DNA from: Siphonodentalium dalli
Lineage: Eukaryota > Mollusca > Scaphopoda > Gadilida > Siphonodentaliidae
Direction of reading: 5' to 3'
Assembly (NCBI GenBank): GCA_032622095.1
Contig: CP136067.1
Location: 54,537,899-54,601,898 of the forward strand
DNA: 64,000 bases
The notes beneath the pieces were generated by a model. It saw only the letters and a program-made list of their open reading frames with translations, ran no database searches and had not been told where the DNA came from. Position numbers and translations under genes: made by a program. Of this stretch, positions 10,160 through 23,300 are shown piece after piece (within the stretch, counting starts at the first letter, position 1; every line of letters begins with the position of its first letter).

Positions 10160-12120
10160 GCACTGCGGGACATGTTGTTTCTCAGAAACGAACATGTCTC
10201 AATCCATCTAGACTAGAGTTGACATGTTAATGTTCCTTGCCAAGAATTCGGACAAATAATTCTGAGAATAGTTTATCGTTTACTGCCTGGTGATTGTGTT
10301 TACAATTTTTCAACCCTTATAACAAACACCTGGAGTGTTATATCTCTCGTTTAAAATGTGATTTCACTTGGTAAAATAATATTCAATAAAACCATATATC
10401 GCAGTGTTATGGTTGTCACCCAAGTTGTGTGACCCAACCCTAGCTTGCGGCATCGTTTGATTTAGATCCTGCTGTCTTCTATGATAACTACCTGGGTACA
10501 GTTCCCACTTTTAATCTCATGGTTAATAACTGATGCATCAATGCCTTTCTGAATAAAACTCTCATGCCATCTTTATTATAGTTTGTACAGCTATGCTCTA
10601 ATTAATTGACCATCCTTAACGTTGACCACCAGTATTACCACGGTACTCGACCACGTTTTACGATCAACCTCAGTCAATTATACCATGGCTGACCACGTTA
10701 CTATTACCACCTCACGTTACCTTGGCACTTCCATGTGTACATCCTTGAAATATTGAAACATTCTCCGCGATGTCATTTGCGAGTATACTTTGTTTGCATA
10801 AGTATACTTAGATGTTACCAGTACAGGCTATCACATATCATGCGATGAATGCTGTATGAATGAAACTTGATATTATCAGATACTTAACTTGTTCTGAGTC
10901 CTGCAATTTGCGGGTGAGGGCACACCTTTGTGATTGTTATCCATGCTCTGGAAGTTTGATGAAACTTATAGTTTCCTTGTTTTAGGAACCGCCGACCATC
11001 CATCGTGCATTCCTACTTTTATATTGTTTGTATGTTTGGCTATTCATATTAAACACTGAAATTAATCACTAAGTTCGTTCTAATGAACTCACAAATATTA
11101 TAACATCACAGAGAACTGTGCTGGTATTGAATTCATTTGTCATTAACAGTGGTTTATCTTGCACTTTATTAACGTAAAATTACATCAGCCGATGCCTCAA
11201 ACAACCAGCAACAGTGCAGTTAACCAGCACCCAGCCAATAGGCCATATTATGGAATTCTTCCACTGATATTATTAGGTACGATTAATTAATTATTGACAA
11301 CCGATTATCAAAATTAATAATCGTGGCACCTCTAAAATGTATTTTGAGCCCTGCACACAACATTAGGTACTGGTGTGGGGGCTACCATTTTGAATCGTGC
11401 AGAATGCAGATAGGCGATTGATCAGCATGGTTTTACGAACTTGTGGATGACCAGCAATCTCAATAACATTAGTGGGAGCTGGGGTTATGGTGGGTGGGGG
11501 GGGGGGGGGGGGGGGGGGGGTGTTACCGGAATCATTGCTATTTTAATTTTTAGAATACGATGACGATGTACAGCACCCAATCTGGCGATCATCAATTCAA
11601 TGTTTTCAACTTTATATTTTACAAATTTTTTATGATTCTATTCTTCAAATTGTTGTCAACTCTTCTGAATGTTCTTGTTATACGAATTTGCCTATAAAAG
11701 TAACAAATTGTGTTAAAATATTTGAGTATACATACCTTTCATATTCAGCTTATATTTTTAATTAAGCAAAGACTTGTGCCAAGTTGTGGCCAACTGGCCA
11801 TGTAGTCATTATCTTTGTGAGTAAAACTTACTCTAAGTTACTGAAAGTTTTTATTCTTTGGTATTGAACTTCCGCTCAATCTTCCAGTTGAATTTGGTTT
11901 ATGTCTCCAAAAATTGTTTAGGTTAGATTTAAAAACATGCATATGCCCAGCGTGTTGCTCATATCGGTCAGTGTTTCCGCTACTACGACAGCCAGGCTAT
12001 GGAGCGGCCTCATTCCTCTCCCCAACCATGACCCCTAATTTGCCACAAAACGGACACAAATAGAGCTCAATCCCCTTTTTCCTCAGGACGGGTGACCACC
12101 ACCGACACTGATAATTATCA
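10160..12120. other. Intron sequence without recognised features; poly-G run
   Basis: No exon or element end is supported. There is a run of more than 20 G at about 11496-11520. A small imperfect inverted block, GACCACG/CGTGGTC-like, lies around 10620-10700. Confidence 0.4.
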
Positions 12121-12124
12121 GGTA

Positions 12125-12284
12125 CAGTAATGCTCTAAGTAATCGACTTGTTAACCACAGTGCTCAGAATTATCTCCCCGAGAGCTTTCCGATGAAAGGC
12201 AACAAGCCATATTTCCGACTAAATCCTGAAAAGTTACCCATAATTCTGCTGTGGTTAAGCAGTCGATTACTTAGAGCATTACTG
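12125..12284. mobile_element. 160-bp Tigger/mariner-type MITE (TA target)
   Basis: Inverted ends CAGTAATGCTCTAAGTAATC ... GATTACTTAGAGCATTACTG, flanked by TA at 12123-12124 and 12285-12286. It has no coding capacity. The CAGT terminus is typical of Tigger/pogo derivatives. Confidence 0.88.
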
Positions 12285-12289
12285 TAGCA

Positions 12290-13570
12290 AGGAATCATGC
12301 ACTTGATGCCTGAATAAGCAATGATCAGTAGCACATGCCACGTGGATAGTTGTCTACACAGACCTTGGTAACGCATTGTCGGCAAATGTCAAACCAATCA
12401 ATCTCATCAAAGAGACCAAAGTTGAAGTGTCATTGAATATTACATTCACAAAATGTCAATTGAATACATGTACATTCACAATCAATAGGAGTCACAAGGA
12501 AGGTTTTTAGAACAGAAAACTGCGGCCTAGCAATGCCCACGGGATCAACCAAAATTGCTTTGTTTTATTCCAATGAGAGACCTGAAAAATGTCGTTCACA
12601 TTTTTCCATTCTAGAGTTATCCTTTGTTCTTCTGGAAATAGTGGTTTTTTTGTCCATCCGGTCAGATATCTCAGCCATGGTTTATTGGATCTGAATGAAA
12701 TTTGGCATGGCGGTTTGCCATCTTGACTGCTTTCAAAAGAGGTTCAAATGAGGTTGTTCGCATTTTCCATTCTTCAGTTATCCTTCTTTGTTTTTCTAGC
12801 AATCTTATTCTGTTTTTTGTCCGCATGCGCAGATACCTCAGCCATTGGTTATTGGATATGATCATCTGACTAAAATTGGGTAAGGAGGTTTGTTTGTATT
12901 TTCCTTTCCAGAGATATACTTTGTTTATTTTTTTATTTTTAATTTGGTTTCCGTACTGCCCATGTTTCAAATTGGCACCATGGGGGTATGCTAACATCTG
13001 AGGTGCAATTTTTTTTTTTTTAAATGAATAAATGTATTAACTCGTTTTGGGGCATCGTAATGTGACACTGAACAAATGGCTAACATGGTGTCATAAAACA
13101 GCAATGGACTGAGAATGGAGTAATGACTATATGTAAGTTTAAACCAGAAGTTATGTCATAACGTTGCATTGATTCAATGGAGTAAATGGCTATGCTAGTG
13201 TGAACTCAATGTGGTGTCATTGGATAGTCATAATGCCATTACGTGATGTGAGAATAAATCAAGGACACAATTCACAACCTAATTTACTGAGTAAGCTAGT
13301 GACCAGTTTACTTAAATTGTATTCATATTATTGGGATATATACAGGTCTGTATAATATATCGGTATCGGTATCTGCTTCATAATTTTTTTTCGGTCTTTT
13401 CCTAATTTTTTTATTCATTGGTAGTTAGGCCAAAAAAAAAAGAAGATATTATATTTCCGCTAACGGTTTGAAAAAATTAGGGTAGGTAGGTAGGGAATTT
13501 TTTATTTTTTAAAATTTTTTATCCAGCTGCAGAAATATTGAACTACCTCGACCGAAGTGACATAAACTGC
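12290..13570. other. Intron sequence without a recognised gene
   Basis: 12590-12900 holds two or three diverged units with 'CAGATATCTCAGCCATGG', 'GAGTTATCCTT' and 'AATGAAATTTGG', a decayed tandem repeat. 13376-13450 carries 'TTTTTTTTCGGTCTTTTCC' and 'TTAGGCCAAAAAAAAAAG', similar to the ends of the Harbinger-like element at 49846-54000. Confidence 0.4.
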
Positions 13571-13576
13571 CAACTC

Positions 13577-13830
13577 CAGAGAAGGATCCAGGGCTGTTTT
13601 GATACTGTTACAGGTTTGGGTGCCCAAATTTTGGAGGCCCAAATGTCCCCAAATTCCAATTGGATAGTATTTATTCAAGTTGGATTTTCCATATTTTCAA
13701 TCAATTTTTCTATAATTCAACAACATGTAATGCAAATCATCAGTCTGCAGATAATATAGTCTATTATATAGAGCATTTATTTGCACAATCAAGTGTCCAG
13801 TACGGAATATTTTAACATCCTCAAATACAG
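13577..13830 (+). repeat. Dispersed 250-bp repeat, copy 1
   Basis: Begins AGAGAAGGATCCAGGG and ends AATATTTTAACATCC. A second copy is at 42357-42606, sharing 'ATTCAAGTTGGATTTTCCAT' and 'CTATAATTCAACAACATGTA'. No terminal inverted repeats were found. Confidence 0.8.
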
Positions 13831-14967
13831 AACAGGTGTCCCCAAAAAATCTCTGGATTCTTCCCTGGCCAACTCATATCATGAGGAAAGTATTACTTGA
13901 ACAACACAGTGGAAATATTACTTGTATTGTGATGACTACATCCCATTTTCTAGAGGTAGCCTATATATATATATATACCAACACACCAACCATGTCTGTT
14001 GATACTCTTGTGTGCCAAATAATAGTACAGGGCGGAAAATGGGGCCAAAATTAATAATAGTACAGGGCGGAATAATAACTAGTACAGGGCGGAAAATGGG
14101 GACAAAATTAATAATAGTACAGGGTGGAATAATAGTACAGGGTGATAACGCCGGGGTCTTCCCCTGAGTATTGTCACACTCGTACTGAGATTTCTACTAG
14201 TAGTGCACTATTATCTCTATCATTTCATTCAATTCAATTTTTCGTATTACTATTATGAATTTGGATATTTCATGTCATAGTCGTTTCAATGTCCAAGTAT
14301 GATCCTACAGTGAATGAATTGAACTATCATACAATAATTTCAGCGTCAATCTGACATTATAAATTACACCTTGTCCTATGTGAGGCTATGTCCAGTGTCT
14401 GGAATTTCTGCCAAAAATAAATATATCCAAATAACACCCCAACCAAGAAATAGTATGAATACTACTATGTAGTACATAATACTAGTTATATTAAACCATA
14501 TTTTTGGATCTATTCAGCCATTAAAAATATATCTATGTTATCAGGCACCCCCTCTCATCATTTCAAAACCTGTTTTGTTCAATGGGAAAGTACAGTCAAC
14601 TGTCAGAGCTGAAATACTAGTATGTTATTTTGAGGTACGTTTTTGAGACTTAGGACCTACATAAATATAAAGAGCCATCCTCTGATCTACCCTCGCCATA
14701 ATTTTTGGGGAAAATTGCCTGACGGCATAGTTATTTTTAATGGCCTAAATTTGAGAGAATATGATTCGGTATACTGACATGGAATATTTAATGAATTAAA
14801 TGAACATGGGATAATAACTTCACTGGTATGTCATTAATGAAAATAACCACTAGAGTCTATAACTTGAACTTATATAGGATGCTCCTGGTGCCGGCAGATC
14901 CACTGTCGGGTCAGGCATAATGTTCTCTATGTCATCTAGTTGGACTGTCAGAGTCTCATTACAAGCT

Positions 14968-17900
14968 TTATAAAACCCCTCGCGTCCTGGAGCAGGCTAA
15001 AAAAAATCTGCAGCTCAGAGGATCCTTGTTGGTCAAACATGCAGGTAAGCTATGACCTCCCGATCGAATGGAAAGGTAAGACCCAACTTCATAGTTAAGA
15101 ACCGGAGTATGTGCTTGGTCAACATCAATTGATGTACTAGTACTACACGTGGCGAGTGTAGAACTACCAGCAGCAGAAGTGCTACTATTACTGGTAGGTG
15201 ACTGAGAGTCCTCAGAGTTGGCAGATTGAATAACTTTCTGAAAATCTGCAGTTTGACTGGCATATAAAACATGTTTCTTCAAACTTTTTCTTGCCCGTGT
15301 AAATGTGTCGCGGAATTGACATAAATAAGGAAGAAATAGGCGGGATGTGTTGCGCCTGCTGAGAATAGGTCCTATTTGATTTAAGAATGCAGCATCTTCG
15401 TGAATTGATTCATCAGAAATACCGGTGCAGTTGACTTCAGGTAAGTATACGCCCACAGTTTGCCTTGAAATGCTTGCAGTTGTGTTCTCCTTACTACTAG
15501 TAGTATTTGGGTTGTTTCCATCACCTGACATACTAGTAGATTCAGGTATTACTTCTGAATTCTCATCATCAGAAATCACTTCATCTGATGGCCCCTCTGC
15601 AGTCAGCTCTTCGCCATCACAGTCAATGAGTTCCTGGCCCTCATCGAATGGGATTATGTCAGGTGTACTAGTACCTTTGCTACTAGTACCTTTAATGGCA
15701 ACGCCTTCTGGTAGAGTAATGGTCTTCACCAAGCTCTTCAGATCAGATGGTGGATTAGACTTCAGCAGTTCTTCTCTAAATTTCCAAATTTCTTCTCCCA
15801 CAAGTAAATAGAGTTTGTCTGATACTAAGAAGTCCTCAGACCCATCAAACTTATTCAGAATGAATGACTTCAAAGCTGTCTCAGTATTGTAGATCAATAG
15901 CATTCCAAGCAGACAGCAGCAATCGGATCATTTTATCGGGGCAGGGATTTTCTCTGGATTTGCTCGTAGTTGCTGGAGCATCAGCTCACTCTCAAGGTCC
16001 CGGTATTTTGACTTCAGATGGTGATGCAAATGGGTGTCGTTGACCTGAATATCGCCCGTTATTCCTCCACCGATAACAACAAGATTAGAATGTATCCCTT
16101 AGAAAGGAGGGCTTGTCTCACTTCATCATTCACGTGCACGGAATAATAGTCCAGGATGTACAGTGCATATCCCTTGGGAGTGAACATGTTGTAACGGTTT
16201 TTAAGTTTTGAAATTGTCCCAAGCATAGTTTCTAAGCGAAATGACCCCTTTTCAGCCCATTGGATGTTGATGTGGATTTTGGGGGATCCAGCTTCACTCG
16301 TATCCCCTTACCTTTGAACACAAATTCCGGTTTGGGCATTTGAGTTGTTTCTGTCGTAAGAAAGTTGAGTGTAAATCGTGACACGCTCTCTGGATAACAT
16401 GTAGTTTTCCTTTACATTACGTCGGTTCTCCCTTCATAGTCATAGTTTTCTGGGTTGAAGTTTCGTTCCGATGGAGAGGCATCTGATCACTGTTGATAAT
16501 CGTAGGCTCTTTACCATATTTGTTTACGAAGAAATGCCTCACTCGAATTATGTTCTTCAAAAAGTCAACAAGTCTTTGTTTCCTCTTTTCTTTAGAAATT
16601 GAGAATCTCTTGATCGGCTTTTTTAAACTTACACTGTACTCCTCCATCCACCCCTTTATCCACTTCCGTGAAAATTGTAAGGGTTCATCATCAACGTCCT
16701 GCTGCTCTGCCCATCTCTGATACAATTCATTAGCCTTCGCCCTGAATGTCTTTACAGGGAGCCGTCCTTTCAAACAGCCCCGCACATCAACAAACCAATC
16801 AAACAATGCTTGGCAAATCGGTTCGGCTTTTCGTTTGCGACCACCTCCACTTTCTCTGAACTTCTTCCTACTGCGACCGCCCTCAATATCACCCTCAAAC
16901 TCTCTCTTATCTCCAGTATCCATGCCCCTTCTAGCGACTTGGATGGCCCGCACTAACTTGTCGTCATCTGCTTTTAAATCTTTGAGAGATGGATACACCT
17001 CACAGACAGTGTTCGCGCTGGACCGAAAAAAACTTTAGCCAAAAGTTTAGCCAAATGAAAATTTTATTAGCCAAATGAAAAAAACTTTAGCCAAATGTTT
17101 TTTGGTCAAATTAAATCATCGTTTTCTGGCAGGCTCACAATTAATGATTAAAACGTCAAATCGAACAGACACAGGTAAAATACACAATAATTTAACTAAT
17201 TTTGATGAACTAGTAATATATTTATATATATCATTTATTAATTTTTTTTATTAATCTTAATGTGAAAGAGTGATTTGGAAGGGGGGGGGGGGGGGTAACC
17301 CGGGATTTTTATTCTTAATGTCATTATTTTTTTGGTTTTATATCAATATATTTTTTCAAATCATTAAATATTAATTATTCTTGCGAAAATATCTAAGTGA
17401 CATCTGGAAACTAATAACTTACATGTAATATTGTTACGCCATTATCAAATTACAATCTGTCATAGAAGCAAGCATATTATTATGAATGTATCGGTATTGA
17501 GGACAAATAGCCACAAAATATCTGTCGTGATTCACATTTGGCTGATTAAGCTATTGTCTTACACTTGGCGCTCATAAACCTTGACCTTCATAAATACAAT
17601 GTCATCATAAACAATCATTGTGCAGGACCCCGTGAGTGACCAGACATACAATGGGGGATTAGCGGATTAAATGTAAAAGAATGACCTTTTGCTGTTTTGG
17701 ACAGAGTGACGGGTTTCCCTTTGTACTGTCCGCGATCGGGTTTCCCTTTGTACAGTCGGCGATATATTCCCACTTACGATATTTCGGACTAGATCGTTCA
17801 CATCACAGAATTGAAAACCCACTTGCCAAAAATTGATGCTTTCAGTCTCCATTTGGGGTCAAAAAAAGTTTAGCCAAAAGTTTAGCCAAATGAAATTTTT

Positions 17901-18157
17901 ATTAGCCAAATTTGAAAAAGATTAGCCATTGGCTAATTTGGCTACCGACAGCGCGAACACTGCTCACAGACAGCTCGGGATAAGTAGCCCTCAGGAGGCT
18001 TGGGCATTACAAATTTCTTCATTCTTGGGTCCCAAACCTTTGCAGATTTTGAAATTATGTCCTCATACTCGTCTCTGTACTTTTTGCAAAGTTGACCAAG
18101 CTTTTCTTTGTCGTGTATAGAATATTTTTCATATTTTTTATCAAACGGTGACGCCAT
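14968..18157 (-). pseudogene. CENP-B/pogo-type DDE transposase, disrupted
   Basis: Fragments in order on the minus strand: an N-terminal piece from MASPFDKKY (18157 to 17971); a 194-residue piece to 16417 with a CENP-B/Tc5-like helix-turn-helix (FDWFVDVRG ... WIKGWMEEYSVSL) and the first catalytic Asp in IINSDQ (16486-16488); a frameshifted piece with the second Asp in YILDYYSVH (16149-16151); another frame with the third Asp in IQVNDT (16036-16038); a stop near 15930; and a 311-codon C-terminal ORF (15903-14968) starting near NKFDGSEDFLVSDKL and turning Ser/Thr-rich. All three acidic residues survive, but a hAT insertion, at least two frameshifts and a stop break the gene. Without the hAT insertion and one target copy, the two N-terminal pieces are in frame. 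It resembles the DDE superfamily endonucleases found in many marine invertebrate genomes. Confidence 0.87.
17007..17962. mobile_element. Non-autonomous hAT element inserted in the pogo-like transposase
   Basis: Inverted ends CAGTGTTCGCGCTG ... CAGCGCGAACACTG are flanked by the 8-bp duplication CTCACAGA (16999-17006 and 17963-17970), the hAT signature. Sub-terminal arrays of TTTAGCCAAATGAAA occur at both ends. There is no transposase; a poly-G run lies at 17281-17296. Confidence 0.93.
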
Positions 18158-18741
18158 TTTGGAGAACAACTAAACAATTTGGGATTTGCCGCTGCTGACA
18201 CTTTCTCAAGGTCGCTAATCTAATTATAGCTCAGTATTTTTTTTTTAATTGAAACACCATTTCTTCAAATGTCAATTTCAAGTCATTTTATTGCACAACT
18301 GATACCTAGTTTAGCCGTGTGTAATATCACCATTGCAGAGTTGTGAGTTTTGGGGAAGTTTGGGACTCCATGCATACTGCCCAGTTTGTTATTTCTGCTC
18401 GCGACTGTACGTATACAGCACGCGCGACAGTCTGCAGACCACGTGGGAATTAGGACACCGGGAAGAGAGGTGTTTTAAATTGTAAAATCATCAAAGCGGT
18501 AATTGGGTCATGGAGGCAACTTTTAACACGCTGTGTCTTTTTTTATTGGAATTAGAAAAAGTCATGGTTACTAATTTGAATTCTGTGCCATTCAAACACG
18601 GCTATCATTTCGTAATTCCAATGTTAAACACAAATTATTAACTGCACCCGCACAGAGCCCCGAACCAGTGACGCCATGCTTTATATTATCACTAAAAGCA
18701 GAACGTTCCATTGCGTCATTGGGATAACTGATCAGCGACAC

Positions 18742-18776
18742 TTGCGAACCACGTGGTTCGTCCACGTGGTTCGCAA
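18742..18776. repeat. Tandem CACGTG palindromes
   Basis: TTGCGAACCACGTGGTTCG is followed by TCCACGTGGTTCGCAA, giving an overall palindrome with two CACGTG cores. It lies in the pogo-like element's 5' sub-terminal part; copy C retains one CACGTGGTTCGCAA. Confidence 0.7.
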
Positions 18777-19412
18777 AAGTAGACTCATCCACTGTTTTGT
18801 CGGAACATGATGCAAGCGTTTTTCCACGTGTCCAAATATTTACAACCGGCCGAATGTCCCGCGAATAAACACATTTGATGACCAAAAAAAAAATTGATAA
18901 ACTGATTAGTTTGCGGAGTTCTTCGTGGACAGATCCATTGATTTTTAATAATCGCACAGGTGCGAATAAGGATCGTACAGGGCAGATTTTTTATTGAAAA
19001 TTAATAATCGTACATGTACGATTATTTGGCACACGAGAGTACTTCCCAAACAAGGCTTAAAGCAAGCCTAAGATCCACTCTCAGGAAATTAAAATCGCAA
19101 AATCATGCCCATCAATCCATGAATCCACACCTGGAGTTTTAACTTTTGAGGTCCAGCTGTCACTTTATGGTCACTTTACACAGGGATATGTTAGAAACCA
19201 TGTGTTTTGCACACTAATGAACATCATTAAATGTAAGCGCATTGGTGGTAAAAAAAACAGTGAAAAAAAAAAACATAGTAACTTTTTTCTTTGGCCTTAT
19301 CAACACACGGAAATTTTAAGTGGGCGCCATTTTCGTTCTATCACCAAGGCTAGATTTAACTGGAATCGCATCTCAATTTGCGATGCAATTTCCAATTTCC
19401 AATTTTTGTTAA

Positions 19413-19754
19413 CCCTTTACCCAACAGAAGGGCCCTGTGCCAATGCATTCTCTTATATATGTGAGTCGACCATAGGTCGCCTCGCATATATAAGAGAATG
19501 CATTGGCTTAACACATTAAAAATTATAAAATTGTTAAAGAATGTAAGAAAAAATGGTAAAAAGTGTTAAAAAAAAGATTTTTTTTTAGGCCAATGCATTC
19601 TCTTATATATGCGAGGCGACCTATGGTCGACTCGCATATATAAGAGAATGCATTGGCACAGGGCATAACTGTAACCATCAAAATGTGGTCAATGAGACGG
19701 TTCCAATGTTGCAGCTTTATTTGGCCGTTTTTGGCCGGTTTGTTGGGTAAAGGG
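19413..19754. mobile_element. piggyBac-type non-autonomous element with two hairpins, copy 2
   Basis: Ends CCCTTTACCCAACA ... TGTTGGGTAAAGGG with TTAA at 19409-19412 and 19755-19758. It is nearly identical to 1457-1832 but lacks about 50 bp between the second hairpin and the right end. The two hairpins keep compensating sequence. Confidence 0.88.
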
Positions 19755-20308
19755 TTAACCAAATTAAATGAAAAAACATGTATTGGTAAGGGATGCGATA
19801 CAAAATTTGAGCAAATTTGATAAATTAAATCAACCATGATCACCATAAATATGATAGACACGGCCTCGGCTTACCCATTTTAGTGTGTCCCCCAGTGTGG
19901 TCGGTCAAATCAATCACACCTCGGAAGTATGGAAGACAACCTGATGTTAGCATATTGATTTAATGAATTCTGTATTTGAACAACCTCCAAATGCCGAGTT
20001 AAATAGCGTTCCACTGATTTACTTGGGTAATATTTCCTCCACTAAAGTTGTGGCCCATTATTTTTAGGGGCGCCTGCTGTTTGGGCACCCAAAGCGGATA
20101 CTGATATGAAAATGGCCCTGGATCCATCCCTGCATAAAGCAGCCATTATTCGCAATAAAACATGGAATGAACAGAAACCTGTAAACAGTCAATCTATCAT
20201 CTCCTGAATGGACGTTGTGACCAGAGATCTGTGACAAAATTTCTAGAATTTACTACATTCAGTTTCTGTTTCACAACCAGGAAATAGAACATGTGAACTA
20301 CATGTAGT

Positions 20309-23300
20309 AGTCCAGTGCATTTATGAGAAAATAGGGCTGAACCTCAAAATAATTGCAACACAAAAGATTTTGTTTTATTTTGGTTGGGAGCATCATAGAG
20401 TATACTCAGCTAAAAATCAACAAAAATCTGATCATGCGAAATGGCCTTTTTGAGGCAAAAAGTGGCGAAAATGATGAAAAATTTGTGAAAAATGGAGATT
20501 AACATTTTGTGTTAATAACTCTTGATGTAAACATACAATTGTTATATTTTCACAATGATAAACTGTGGTACAGTTGTATCAAAGAGTTTGTATCATTTTA
20601 TTCTATAAATATTGATTAAATTTTCTAAATTTGGGTCAAAAAGTTGAAAAATTTGCCAAAATTAAGTGAAAACTGGAAGTCTACAATAACTCTTGATGCA
20701 GTTGTAAAATTGTCATAACTGGGCTTGGAACTATTGTTTATATATAGTTATATCCACAATTGTGGGGGGTTTTCATGTTGTTACTACAAGCAAATAATCA
20801 AAATATTTTAGGGTGAAAAGATGTAAAAATGACAAGAAATCAGAGTAAAATGGAATTTCACATTACATGTTTATGCATTAGAAAATTGCCATAGTTGGAC
20901 TTGGACTGTTGTCAGTCAGTTATATATGGGATTTTCCATCAATTTTGGGCCAGGTTGTGGTATCAATGACACTAAGTTGTCCATATCTTGTGGCAAAATA
21001 GTGAAAAAAGAGAAAAAATATAGAAATTCATTAAAAAAATATATAATTTTGAAAAAATAATAAGTCTGGATAGATCGTTCTGATTTTCAGTCTAGGCCTC
21101 CATTTCACTGTTGTCGAAAGGCTGTGTGTTCGAACAGTCAACACCTTGGCATTCCCCACAAGACATAGAACACATAATTCCATGTTTTCGGCATGTGCAC
21201 CTATTGCTTTTGCAGTCCGTTTTACATTTACAACGAATGATGTTCAGTAGTTCTTTTGGAGCTGGTGGTTCCTCACATTTGATAGGATTAAGCCACCCAT
21301 CCTTAACCTGCCATCCCCAATCGTTGGTTCCAAATTAAGCCCCTTCCAACACTGCACCTGGTGATAGTGTGTGTAAATGAAATCCTGTTCTACCTAAAAC
21401 TCTGACATAGCAGGTTACATCACCTCTGGTCAGCGCTTTGGCAACAGTGATAAGCCTCTGAAACAAGAGCTGTGGGTCGATGTGTATAACGTCGCTGTCG
21501 ATCTTGAGAGACGGAGCACTCATTGTTCATAACTTAAATCATAAGGATCTTCATGCCTATTAGTTCAGTGCATTTATGAGAATAAAGCGCCAAACCTCAA
21601 ACTAATTGCAAGACAATGTTTCTTAGCAGGAATAAGTCTATTAACCAATTATAAACAACATACTAAAAATCTAAAAGGATCAAGAAAGGCGAAATTGATA
21701 ACTTTTGTGAAATAAATTTAGTAAAATTTGGTAAAATACCCATTTTATAGCTTTTCAAGGATGTTTATAAAAAACTTCATTTCACATGTCCTTCCATTTA
21801 TATATCCATTTGGTTGAGTACACAATCCTGATTACAGAACAGAAAACATTTTCCAGATACGTTGATAATTTTTCGAGTTATGTGCCTCCAAAATTGGGAG
21901 TTTGTCTAATTTCGGAGCCTCAATTTCTGAAGAATTAGCTAAAATCCATATTTTAGGGTCTAGTATTTTAAAAACTAGAGAACAATGAAGGGATATCTTA
22001 CTATTGTATTAGTTGCCTCACTATATTGTGCACAAAAAATGATTTCTTTATGCATCTATGATCGAGAAGACAAAAATATTCTTAAACAAAATGTGTGTTC
22101 CATTGTATGGACTTAGCCAAATTTGCGTTGTGACACAGAAGTGACAGAAATTGGTGTGATGAAATACCATATTTGAGGTCATACAACTCAATAAATTGAT
22201 ATCCATATGCCCTGTATTTCTCATAACCTCTTACGTATACTAGGTTAAATACACTGTGCTGGAATTGCTAAACACATATGTGCCATAATCAACTTATGGC
22301 CATATGAATCCTTTGTGTTGACTCTTTTCCAAAAATGCCATTTGTGACTGTTTTGTGGTGTTTTTGTCCATTTTAAAGTTTTTTTTGTGCACAAATAGTA
22401 AACAACAATGAATACAATTAGTGTTTAATGTTTAAAATCATTTGAATGTTCCTCCTAAAACACTTTAGTGTTGGAAAAAATATGATTACATTGGTTATGC
22501 CAATCAACAGTCACTGGATTTCACATATTTTTCAAGAAACATACTCCAAATTTGAATGTTGATAATGGGGTAGGTGAAACCACAAAGGCTATGATCTTGT
22601 CACCATATTCTAGTCATTGGAGACAAAGGGTTGTTTTATTCCAGTTTGTGCAGATTATTCTTGCATGGTAAACAGTTTAGTACCTTAATAATTATTAGAT
22701 GTTTATTTAGAACTTTATCAGCATGTTATATAGAACCAGCCTGAAATAATGATTCGCCATTTCGCCATTGAGTTACAACAAAAAGGATCTTAGCTCTAAA
22801 TATGAACATCAAAACAGGAAGCAGTTTACTCTGTATGAAAGAATGAGGTTTGTAGGAGCTGGTGATGTTAAAGTTTTATGCATCAAGGTCCATATTTTCT
22901 AGATTTTGTCAATATGGTTTCCCCTACCCCATTTTTCAGATATTCAAATTTGGCACCAGTTTCCAGAAAAATTAGTGAAATTCAGTGACATTCATTGACA
23001 TATCCAACATAAGGCATTTATTTCAACACTAAAGTGTTTCAGGAGGAAAGTTCAAATGATTTTGCACATTAAACATACATTGTTTTTACAATTTATACAC
23101 AAAAACCTTTAAAAATGAAAAAAAAACGCCCCAAAATGGCATTTTTAGATGAGTCAATTCTAAAGATTCATAGGGCCATAATTTGATTTTCTACACCATG
23201 ATTTGGGAAATTCCTTTACAATGTGTTTAACGATGTATACTTAAATGATTATGAGAAAGACAGGGAATATGGATATATAATTATTGATTTGTATGACATC

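Larger units (their letters stand above)
14005..19039 (-). mobile_element. Pogo-like DNA transposon B (5.0 kb; 4.07 kb before the hAT insertion)
   Basis: Ends CTCTTGTGTGCCAAATAATA and, inverted, CTCTCGTGTGCCAAATAATC are flanked by TA at 14003-14004 and 19040-19041, the target of the IS630-Tc1-mariner-pogo group. Both ends carry several copies of a motif AATAATAGTACAGGGCGG or variants. The interior encodes one minus-strand DDE transposase (14968-18157), now broken. A 956-bp hAT element sits at 17007-17962. Copies A (9274-9916) and C (61896-63762) are deletion derivatives. The combination of pogo-type transposase with TA target sites is coherent and makes this the source-type element of the family. 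Confidence 0.88.

Noticed and set aside
11496-11520. Poly-G run as a G-quadruplex regulatory site
   Set aside because: Several such runs (17281, 36920, 43100 as C, 55080) occur next to element ends or in plain intron; simple homopolymer expansion explains them.
15425-15811. 128-codon plus-strand ORF, Ser-rich
   Set aside because: Antisense shadow of the pogo-like transposase C-terminal ORF.
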